Positions 1 through 5,663 of a stretch of 6,286 nt of DNA are shown piece by piece. The notes below the pieces were generated by a model that was not told where the DNA came from, did no database searches, and saw nothing but the letters and a program-made list of their open reading frames with translations. Made by a program: the position numbers and the translations under genes. The DNA is from Alphaproteobacteria bacterium (GTDB lineage Bacteria; Pseudomonadota; Alphaproteobacteria; RF32; UBA3637): positions 1 to 6,286 of the forward strand of contig JAFQJY010000158.1 in NCBI GenBank assembly GCA_017414845.1, given 5' to 3'. Positions within the stretch are counted from its first letter, which is position 1, and every line of letters begins with the position of its first letter.

Positions 1-373
1 CACCTGTTAAATGTGTTTCAATCATATTATTGACGGCATTTCCACCGGCACCGCCGACACCGATAACACCGATATTCGGTGTCAGTAAAATTTCAGGTGT
101 GTTATCAGGCATGGCAATTCCGAGCGTATCAGCCGAAACAGGAGAGTCGCCGACGGCCAAAACAGGTTCTTCCGACGGACTGGATTCTTCCGACAGACTA
201 GGTTCTTCCGATGGGTTAGGTTCTTTCTGTGCAGGAGAAACAGTCAATGTAATGTTTTCTTCTGTTGAAACAGGCTTTTGTTTTTCAGTCGGTATTCCGA
301 AAGAAAAAGGTGGTGTTTTGTTTTCCGATGAGGGCGCCTGAAAAGGAGGCATTAAAAATTCTGTATCAGCCAT
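1..373 (-). CDS. ftsZ: Cell division protein FtsZ, N-terminal fragment (3' end outside window), with a long N-terminal extension
   Basis: Tubulin-like GTPase that polymerises into the cytokinetic ring at midcell. Only the first 124 codons are present; the gene runs off the left edge. The diagnostic motif is GVGGAGGNAVNNMI at residues 105-118, the first nucleotide-binding loop and following helix of FtsZ, preceded by a beta strand (about residues 100-105). In most FtsZ proteins this loop begins about 10-20 residues from the start. Here about 87 extra residues precede a normal-looking N-terminus (Met88 onward). The extension is rich in Pro, Ser and Glu, has no predictable fold by eye, and includes three 6-residue SEE repeats at about 53-70. 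I chose ATG 373 because an AAGGA site lies 7 bases upstream and the frame stays open throughout. ATG 352 (one-base TAATG overlap with the ftsA stop) and ATG 112 (Met88) are alternatives with weaker ribosome binding sites. The start overlaps the end of ftsA by 22 bases. Identity is certain; the true start is less so. Confidence 0.93.
   Translation of the reverse strand, partial: MADTEFLMPPFQAPSSENKTPPFSFGIPTEKQKPVSTEENITLTVSPAQKEPNPSEEPSLSEESSPSEEPVLAVGDSPVSADTLGIAMPDNTPEILLTPNIGVIGVGGAGGNAVNNMIETHLTG
165..230 (-). repeat. In-frame 18-bp tandem repeat in the ftsZ extension (three full units plus a partial fourth)
   Basis: Three consecutive 18-bp units lie at 165-182, 183-200 and 201-218, followed by a degenerate 12-base partial unit at 219-230. 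On the plus strand each unit begins GRTTCTTCCGA, and the last six or seven bases vary. On the coding strand the unit encodes six residues: NPSEEP, SLSEES, SPSEEP. TCG-GAA-GAA is invariant, while the flanking codons carry both silent and replacement changes. The length is a multiple of three, so copy-number change would keep the reading frame. This looks like duplication in a disordered acidic linker. Confidence 0.85.
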
Positions 374-1584
374 TTAAATATCCTTGCTAAAAGTCCGTTG
401 TTAAAAAGTTTTTGTTTATTTGATTCTAATTGTATACGCTTATTTACTGCATAAATCAAGAGGCCCATGCAAGTAGAAAAAGTTGTCCAGTTGTCATTTT
501 CTGAAATTCCCTGAGGAAGCATCGGTTTAGACAGACGTATTTGTGCTTTTAAAATTTGTGTGGATTTTTCCTGTATTCCCCGAAGCAGACTACCTCCGCC
601 ACATAAAACAATTTTATCCGTTGCAAAAGCAACATTGTCCATTTCTTTTAAGAAAGAACGAGCAAGACCTAACATTTCTTCAAGACGGGGGATAATAATA
701 GAAATTAAATGAGAACGGGGAATTTTGGTTTCCGTGTCAGAGCCGGCTAAAATAAAAGGAATTTTTTCCTTTGTATCTTTGGAAGATAAAAAGGCATTAC
801 CTTCTCGGGCTTTTAAACGTTCGGCGTTGGCATAGGAGGTTTTAAGAACCTGTGCAATATCTCGTGTGATAAGTGATGAACCGACAGGGAGCATACCGAC
901 GTATCTTAAAAAACCGTCTCCGAACAAAGCGACGGAAAGTGTTCCGCCACCCATATCCAATAGGGTTGTCCCAACCTGTTTCTCATCATCCGTCAGAACA
1001 GAACAGGCCGAAGCATAAGGGGTCGCAACACGGGCAGTTACATTCAAGTTGGCTCTTTCTAAAACGGCATTCAAATCCTGAATTTGAGCGATAGGAACAG
1101 CAATAATAAGAAGTGTGACAGATATTTTTTCTCCGTGAAGTCCGATGGGATTACTGACGTCTTCCCGTTCATCTATTTGATAGGAAACAGGTAATCTGTG
1201 TAGAATTTCCATTCCGTCAAGAGCAACGCTTTCGGTTGCCGTATCAATAAGTTTTTTTATGTCGCCCGAAGAAATGGTTCTGTTGTCGGGAATAGAAAGT
1301 TCTGCCGTAGCATAAACAGATTTCATTTGGGGCGATGAAACATTGACAATGACATTTTCAATTTGAATATCGGTTTGACGTTCTGCCATTAAAACAGCGT
1401 CTTTAATGGCAGAGTACGCCTTTTCCCTGTCGTCTATAATGCCATTTTTTATACCGAAAGATGCCGTACAGCCTTGCCCGATAATGTTAAACGTTCCGTC
1501 AGAGGCAATTTTGGCGACAAGACAGGAAATTTTACTACTGCCGATATCTAATGCCGTTAAATAGCGAGGTCTCAGAAAAATCAT
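352..1584 (-). CDS. ftsA: Cell division protein FtsA
   Basis: Actin-like ATPase that tethers FtsZ filaments to the inner face of the cytoplasmic membrane and helps recruit later division proteins. It has 410 residues, close to the usual 410-420. Visible actin-fold motifs are the phosphate 1 loop (LDIGSSKIS, residues 12-20), the phosphate 2 loop (LLDMGGGTLSVALFGDG, 208-224) and the adenosine motif (VLCGGGSLLRGI, 326-337). The FtsA-specific 1C subdomain falls at about 85-165. The segment SYANAERLKAREGNA (250-264) is typical of the family. The C-terminus, LLARIFKWLIQNF (398-410), has the amphipathic pattern of the membrane-targeting helix. The start ATG overlaps the ftsQ stop as ATGA and follows a strong AGGAGG. 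The last seven codons, including the stop, overlap the start of ftsZ. The FtsA:FtsZ ratio matters for division in other bacteria, so the overlaps on both sides probably help couple expression. No key motif is missing. Confidence 0.97.
   Translation of the reverse strand: MIFLRPRYLTALDIGSSKISCLVAKIASDGTFNIIGQGCTASFGIKNGIIDDREKAYSAIKDAVLMAERQTDIQIENVIVNVSSPQMKSVYATAELSIPDNRTISSGDIKKLIDTATESVALDGMEILHRLPVSYQIDEREDVSNPIGLHGEKISVTLLIIAVPIAQIQDLNAVLERANLNVTARVATPYASACSVLTDDEKQVGTTLLDMGGGTLSVALFGDGFLRYVGMLPVGSSLITRDIAQVLKTSYANAERLKAREGNAFLSSKDTKEKIPFILAGSDTETKIPRSHLISIIIPRLEEMLGLARSFLKEMDNVAFATDKIVLCGGGSLLRGIQEKSTQILKAQIRLSKPMLPQGISENDNWTTFSTCMGLLIYAVNKRIQLESNKQKLFNNGLLARIFKWLIQNF
381..385 (-). promoter_or_regulatory. 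Ribosome binding site of ftsZ, inside ftsA
   Basis: The coding strand reads AAGGA, then 7 bases, then ATG at 373. The site lies within the codons for the C-terminal membrane helix of FtsA. It supports ATG 373 over ATG 352, which has no purine-rich site at a useful distance, and over ATG 112, which has only a weak CGGA upstream. Confidence 0.7.
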
Positions 1585-2432
1585 TTTTTATCCTCCTGTG
1601 TTCCGATAGAAGTATCTGGTAAATTATCCAAAGTTTTTACAATCAATTTATCTTCAAAACGTAAATCAATCAATGATAAAGGACGACTTAAAATTTTTTC
1701 TGTTTTATTTAAACTGTCTAACCTGTCCAGTGCTTTTTCCCAATTTGTATCCGGTAAATAAATTGTCATCCCGTTCGTTAAATCATCTAAAATCAGGTTC
1801 CAACGCCTTTTTCCGATACGAACGGTTGACAGAACTCGGGATTTAATATGAGGATATTTATCCAAGGCACCTATGAGTTTAGGGGTATGCTTCGGTGCGT
1901 CCTCACCGATTGAAATGATGAGGGCAGGTAGTGGTGTCGCAGGTGCTTTTATAATGTTTCCATCTTCATCCAACGGCGTATGTTTTCCGTCTTTTTGCCA
2001 AAGGGCTATCGGTGTTTTTTCCTCAATAAAAACAGAAAGGGTGTTCGGGAGTTTTCTCTGTACGGAAACACGTTTAATCCACGGCAGATGAGAAATATTT
2101 TCTTTAATTTTTTGAGTGTTTGCCAAAGACATGGATTGTCCTAAAAGATTTTTTAAATCAATGGCTTTTTCTATATCGGAACGCTGTGTATATTTATGTC
2201 CTTCAATAAAAACGGCATCAACGACAAAACCTGTCCCGATGAGAGTCTTGTGAAATGAAGAAAGTGTTTTTTCTTTTGTTTTTTCATAGGCGTTTTTGAT
2301 TTTTGTTTGAGCAACACCGGTATAAAAGGCGTATCCGATAAATAACAGAACACCCAATAAAACGGCAATTAAAAAGAATTTGACCGTTCGTTTGACATAG
2401 GCAAGAAAAGAATAGTCGTTTAACTTTCCCAT
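1581..2432 (-). CDS. ftsQ: Cell division protein FtsQ (bitopic membrane protein with POTRA domain)
   Basis: Divisome scaffold that in well-studied bacteria binds FtsB and FtsL and links early ring proteins to septal peptidoglycan synthesis. It has 283 residues, a usual length. A short cytoplasmic N-terminus is followed by one hydrophobic membrane segment (about 18-38, FFLIAVLLGVLLFIGYAFY), with positive charges on its inner side. A Lys-rich stretch (about 43-62) leads into the POTRA domain (about 72-140): VFIEGHKYTQRSDIEKAI, then LPWIKRVSVQRKLPNTLSVFIEEKTPIA, here split as LPWIKRVSVQRKLPN at 116-130 and TLSVFIEEKTPIA at 131-143. LWQKDGKHTPLDEDGNII (144-161) starts the beta-rich FtsQ domain, which continues to about residue 265. 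The start is ATG 2432, after an AGAGGA site, and it overlaps the end of ddl by 13 bases. The stop overlaps the ftsA start as ATGA. Domain order, size and position between ddl and ftsA make the call secure even though FtsQ sequence is poorly conserved. Confidence 0.95.
   Translation of the reverse strand: MGKLNDYSFLAYVKRTVKFFLIAVLLGVLLFIGYAFYTGVAQTKIKNAYEKTKEKTLSSFHKTLIGTGFVVDAVFIEGHKYTQRSDIEKAIDLKNLLGQSMSLANTQKIKENISHLPWIKRVSVQRKLPNTLSVFIEEKTPIALWQKDGKHTPLDEDGNIIKAPATPLPALIISIGEDAPKHTPKLIGALDKYPHIKSRVLSTVRIGKRRWNLILDDLTNGMTIYLPDTNWEKALDRLDSLNKTEKILSRPLSLIDLRFEDKLIVKTLDNLPDTSIGTQEDKK
1591..1597 (-). promoter_or_regulatory. Strong ribosome binding site of ftsA, inside ftsQ
   Basis: The coding strand reads AGGAGGA, ending 6 bases before ATG 1584. 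It is one of the two closest matches to the anti-Shine-Dalgarno consensus at the junctions here, the other being at murB. It confirms the ATGA-overlap start of ftsA. Confidence 0.75.
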
Positions 2433-3340
2433 GTTGCTTCCTCTATTAGGAACGATACCACATCTTTATAGGAAATTCCAACACTTTTTGCAATTTCCGG
2501 AACGAGAGACAGTTTTGTCATCCCGGGCTGATTGTTGAGTTCAAGAGCAACAATGTGCGGTTCTTTCTTTTTGTTTAAATCGTCGTAGCGAAAATCAGTT
2601 CTGGATACGCCTTTGCAACCGAGTACCTGATGTGCTTTTAAGGCATAATGGCTGATTTTTTGCGCATATTCAGGAGGTAAGGGGGCAGGTATTAAATGTT
2701 CCGTGCATCCGTCGGTATATTTGTTCGCATAGTTATAAAAGCCTGCTTTGGGAACAAGTTCCACAATACCGAGAACTTGATCTCCCATAACGGCGACAGA
2801 AAGTTCACGACCGGCAATATATTCTTCCATCATCACAAAAGCCCCACCGAAAGGCCAACTTTGAAGTAGCAGTTCTTTATCGTCTTTGTTCTCAATAATA
2901 AATACGCCGACGGAAGAACCTTCGTTGACAGGCTTAATGACATAGGGATAGGGAAAACTTTGTTCTTCTTTCAATTGATGAAAGTTGACCAATCGGTCTT
3001 TTGCAACAGGGATACCGGCATTTCTCAGATGAATTTTTGCCAAACGCTTATCCATGGCAAGAGCCGAGGATAAGACACCGGAATGTGTATAACGGATTTT
3101 CATCAGGTTTAAAAGTCCCTGTATATTTCCGTCTTCGCCATACCTACCATGAAGTGCATTGAAAACGACATCCGGTTTTTCCTGTTTTAAAATATGAATA
3201 AGTTCTGAAATATCTTCGGTCAAATCGTAAAGAAATCCGATATGCCCGAGTTCGCTGACAGCACTTAAAACACCTTTTCCGCTTTCCAAAGAAACTTCTC
3301 GTTCAGAGGAAGTTCCACCTGCTAAAACCATAATTTTCAT
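2420..3340 (-). CDS. ddl: D-alanine--D-alanine ligase
   Basis: ATP-grasp enzyme that joins two D-alanines in the cytoplasm; MurF later adds the dipeptide to the UDP-MurNAc tripeptide. From ATG 3340 it has 306 residues, the same length as E. coli DdlB. Visible motifs: GGTSSEREVSLESG (8-21, with the first D-Ala-binding Glu at 13), HGRYGEDGNIQGLL (64-77), the ATP-grasp lysine region YVIKPVNEGSSVGV (133-146), FYNYANKY (201-208), SRTDF (246-250, metal and substrate Arg247 and Asp249) and LELNNQPGMT (266-275, metal ligands Glu267 and Asn269). Tyr208 aligns with the E. coli active-site Tyr216 linked to dipeptide (not D-Ala-D-Lac) synthesis. I chose ATG 3340 because it forms an ATGA overlap with the murB stop, has AAGGGAGA 6 bases upstream, and starts directly on the first beta strand. 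An in-frame ATG at 3370 would add ten residues with no family counterpart. Its last codons overlap ftsQ. Confidence 0.97.
   Translation of the reverse strand: MKIMVLAGGTSSEREVSLESGKGVLSAVSELGHIGFLYDLTEDISELIHILKQEKPDVVFNALHGRYGEDGNIQGLLNLMKIRYTHSGVLSSALAMDKRLAKIHLRNAGIPVAKDRLVNFHQLKEEQSFPYPYVIKPVNEGSSVGVFIIENKDDKELLLQSWPFGGAFVMMEEYIAGRELSVAVMGDQVLGIVELVPKAGFYNYANKYTDGCTEHLIPAPLPPEYAQKISHYALKAHQVLGCKGVSRTDFRYDDLNKKKEPHIVALELNNQPGMTKLSLVPEIAKSVGISYKDVVSFLIEEATWES
2439..2444 (-). promoter_or_regulatory. Ribosome binding site of ftsQ, inside ddl
   Basis: The coding strand reads AGAGGA, then 6 bases, then ATG 2432. It lies within the last codons of ddl and supports the 13-base ddl/ftsQ overlap. 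Confidence 0.65.
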
Positions 3341-4284
3341 TCGTTGTCTCCCTTGGCAGGTGTGCCCCACCTTTTAATTTCCCATTCCAGTGTAATGCCT
3401 GTTTTTTCACGAACACGCCGAATAACTTCTTCGCCTAAATCTTCCAGTTGTTGCGCCGTTGCATGATGTTTATTGATGAGAAAATTGCAGTGTTTTTCAG
3501 AAACACAGGCGTCGCCGATAGTCAGCCCTTTACAGCCGGCTTTCTCAATCAGTTGCCATGCTTTTAATCCTTCCGGATTTTTGAAGGTAGAACCACACGT
3601 TTTAACACCAATCGGTTGATTGGTTTCTCGTTTTTGTTTTAATTCGTTCATACGTTCCTGAATGATGTCGGCATTGTCAGGTGTCCCGTGAAATGTAGCA
3701 CCGGTGAAAATCCAATCGTCAGGAAGTTTGTTCTGCCGATAATCAAAAAAATCAGCATCAGGTGTGATTTCCTGTAAAGTACCGTTGCCGTCTACGAAAC
3801 GTAAGGAAACAAGAATATCTTTGATTTCCCGTCCGTAGGCACCGGCATTCATACGTAAAGCACCACCGACACTTCCGGGTATGCCACACAGAAATTCAAA
3901 ACCGGACAGAGCACTTTTTTGTGCAAAACGGGACAAATCAATATTGAGTAATCCGGCACCACAGATAATTTGATTGTTTTCCGTTTTAATGTTAGCGAAA
4001 GATTTTCCCAAGTGAATAACGACACCGGCAACACCTTTATCTCTGATAAGAATATTGGAACCACCACCCAGTACGGATATGGGAATATCATGTTTGTTTT
4101 TAATAAAATGTGCCAAATCCTTTTCATCAGCCGGTTCAAAATAGTATTCGGCAGCCCCCCCGACACCAAACCAATTCTTTTTAGATAAAGGTTCGTATTC
4201 TCTGAGTTCTCCACGAACACGAGGCAGTCTGTTTTTTCCTTTATGTGGAATGAATAGTTTTTTGACAGATGAGAAAAATATCAT
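3337..4284 (-). CDS. murB: UDP-N-acetylenolpyruvoylglucosamine reductase (MurB)
   Basis: FAD-dependent cytoplasmic enzyme that uses NADPH to reduce the enolpyruvyl group of UDP-GlcNAc-enolpyruvate, giving UDP-MurNAc. It has 315 residues. Visible motifs: NWFGVGGAAEYYFEP (37-51), the FAD-binding segment ISVLGGGSNILIRDKGVAG (69-87), GFEFLCGIPGSVGGALRMNA (128-147) followed by GAYG (148-151), and DYRQNKLP (181-188), whose Arg183 aligns with the catalytic Arg159 of E. coli. CGSTFKNP (230-237) carries the proton-donor Ser232, and LEWEIKRWG (299-307) has Glu302 at the place of E. coli Glu325. The length and C-terminal layout fit the shorter type II MurB found in Alphaproteobacteria and Firmicutes, not the 342-residue E. 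coli type. The first 25 residues are basic and variable. It starts in an ATGA overlap with murC and ends in an ATGA overlap with ddl. All catalytic residues are present. Confidence 0.97.
   Translation of the reverse strand: MIFFSSVKKLFIPHKGKNRLPRVRGELREYEPLSKKNWFGVGGAAEYYFEPADEKDLAHFIKNKHDIPISVLGGGSNILIRDKGVAGVVIHLGKSFANIKTENNQIICGAGLLNIDLSRFAQKSALSGFEFLCGIPGSVGGALRMNAGAYGREIKDILVSLRFVDGNGTLQEITPDADFFDYRQNKLPDDWIFTGATFHGTPDNADIIQERMNELKQKRETNQPIGVKTCGSTFKNPEGLKAWQLIEKAGCKGLTIGDACVSEKHCNFLINKHHATAQQLEDLGEEVIRRVREKTGITLEWEIKRWGTPAKGDNE
3347..3354 (-). promoter_or_regulatory. Ribosome binding site of ddl, inside murB
   Basis: The coding strand reads AAGGGAGA, then 6 bases, then ATG 3340. It decides the start in favour of 3340 over the in-frame ATG at 3370. 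Confidence 0.65.
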
Positions 4285-5663
4285 AACTCCTCCATTTCAT
4301 TCGGTAAGTTTTTCATATATTTAGAAACATCACCGGCACCTAAACCTACGACAAAATCACCGACCTGTGTATGTTTTAAAACCATTTCGGGAAGGGCTTC
4401 CCAAGAAGGTAAGACAAAAACATTTCTATGTCCGGAGGCTTTGATTTTTTCTGCCAAGATTTCTTTGGAAATACTCGGGACAGGTTCTTCGCCCGCAGAA
4501 AAAATATCAGCGACAAAAACTGTGTCGGCATCTTGAAAGGCCAGTGCAAATTCATCGGCTAAATCGTTGGCACGGGTGTATCGGTGTGGTTCAAATACAG
4601 CCAAAAGTTTATTGTTTCCGACAGCACTTTTAGCCGCTTTTAAAACGGCTTTGATTTCAACGGGATGATGACCGTAATCATCATAAATATGAATGCCGTG
4701 AGACATACCCCGTTTACTGAAACGTCGTTCAACACCTTCAAATGAAGCCAGCGCTTTTTTTATGTCCTCTACGTTGATTCCCAGTTTTAATCCGACAGCG
4801 ACGGAGGCTAATGCATTTTGGATATTATGACGTCCTAAAAGGGGTAATTGAACGTCTTTAATTTCTTTTCCGAAAGCGATGACGTCAAAAATCTGAATAC
4901 CGTTTTGTGTTCGTTCATTGATGGCACGAACAAGTGCTTTGTCATTAAAGCCATAGGTAATGACTTCTCTGTCAATAATTCGGTCGGCCATTTGTTCAAC
5001 AACGGGATGATCCGTACAAACAACACAGAAGCCGAAGAAAGATGTACTGTCTAAAAAGAATTTATAGGCAAGTTTCATCCGTTCAAAACTTTTATAAAAG
5101 TTCATATGCTCCGGATCAATATTCGTTACAACAGAAACCATTTTAGGTAATTTTAAAAAAGAACCGTCTGACTCATCTGCTTCTGCAATAAACCAGTCAC
5201 TGGAACCCTGCATAGAATTTGTTTTTAAGTGATTGACAATCCCGCCGATAATGGAACTGGGTTCTAATCCGCCCTGAGAAAGAATAGACGTAATAAGAGC
5301 CGTTGTTGTTGTTTTCCCATGTGTGCCGGAGATGGCAATCCCTTTTTTATAACGCATCAGTTCAGCGAGCATTTCTGCTCTGTGACCGACTTTAAGACCT
5401 TTTTTTAACGCTTCTTGAACTTCCGGATTATTTTTGGGAGTTGCCGTAGAAACAATAACAACATCTGCACCGTCAATATGTTCCGGTTTATGCCCGATAA
5501 AAACAGGAATGCCTTCTTCCTGTAACCGAATGACATTTGCACTTTTCTTTGCATCGGAACCTTGAACTTTATAACCCATTTGAAACAAGGCTTCTGCGAT
5601 GGCACTCATACCGATACCGCCGATTCCGACAAAGTGAATGGTTTTATTATCAAAAAAAATCAT
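4281..5663 (-). CDS. murC: UDP-N-acetylmuramate--L-alanine ligase (MurC)
   Basis: ATP-dependent cytoplasmic ligase that adds L-alanine to UDP-MurNAc, the first amino acid of the peptide stem. It has 460 residues, typical for the family. Domain 1 (about 1-105) has the UDP-sugar-binding glycine loop HFVGIGGIGMSA (10-21) and GSD at 35-37. The central ATPase domain (about 106-315) has the P-loop ISGTHGKTTTT (111-121), EADESDGSF (161-169), NIDPEHMNFY (181-190) and LGRHNIQNALA (276-286). The C-terminal domain has YDDYGHHPVEI (327-337), FEPHRYTR (357-364), FVADIFSAGEEP (383-394) and GLGAGDVSKY (440-449). The HFVGIGGIGMSA and DDYGHHP motifs separate MurC from MurD, MurE and MurF. The start ATG 5663 overlaps the murG stop as ATGA, with AAAGGGA ending 5 bases before it (5668-5674). 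The stop overlaps murB in the same way. Nothing is missing. Confidence 0.98.
   Translation of the reverse strand: MIFFDNKTIHFVGIGGIGMSAIAEALFQMGYKVQGSDAKKSANVIRLQEEGIPVFIGHKPEHIDGADVVIVSTATPKNNPEVQEALKKGLKVGHRAEMLAELMRYKKGIAISGTHGKTTTTALITSILSQGGLEPSSIIGGIVNHLKTNSMQGSSDWFIAEADESDGSFLKLPKMVSVVTNIDPEHMNFYKSFERMKLAYKFFLDSTSFFGFCVVCTDHPVVEQMADRIIDREVITYGFNDKALVRAINERTQNGIQIFDVIAFGKEIKDVQLPLLGRHNIQNALASVAVGLKLGINVEDIKKALASFEGVERRFSKRGMSHGIHIYDDYGHHPVEIKAVLKAAKSAVGNNKLLAVFEPHRYTRANDLADEFALAFQDADTVFVADIFSAGEEPVPSISKEILAEKIKASGHRNVFVLPSWEALPEMVLKHTQVGDFVVGLGAGDVSKYMKNLPNEMEEL
4287..4293 (-). promoter_or_regulatory. Ribosome binding site of murB with short spacing, inside murC
   Basis: The coding strand reads GGAGGAG, then only 2 bases, then ATG 4284 (4 bases if GGAGG is taken as the core). 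The match to consensus is very good but the spacing is shorter than the usual 5-9. No other methionine lies near the MurB start, so ATG 4284 stands, probably helped by coupling to the murC stop. Confidence 0.6.

Noticed and set aside
30..341. Plus-strand open frame opposite the ftsZ start, with Ser-Asp-Gly repeats
   Set aside because: It is the antisense reading of the ftsZ extension, and its repeats come from the same 18-bp units. No ribosome binding site or known domain was seen. The FtsZ motif proves the minus strand is coding at its downstream end.
1338..1380. TTGACA followed at about 17 bases by AATATC on the plus strand, resembling a promoter
   Set aside because: It is antisense within ftsA, the -10 match is poor, and no gene lies downstream on that strand. 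It is probably chance in A/T-rich sequence.
3341..3370. Ten-residue N-terminal extension of Ddl from ATG 3370
   Set aside because: It would overlap murB by 34 bases, lacks family counterparts, and is outcompeted by ATG 3340 with its AAGGGAGA site and ATGA overlap.
3849..4220. 123-codon minus-strand open frame inside murB
   Set aside because: It is an alternative frame of a gene whose catalytic motifs are all in the other frame; it has no recognisable domain.
4947..4975. TTGACA on the minus strand inside murC as a possible internal promoter
   Set aside because: The -35-like hexamer is good, but the position 17 bases downstream reads GGCTTT, not a -10 element.
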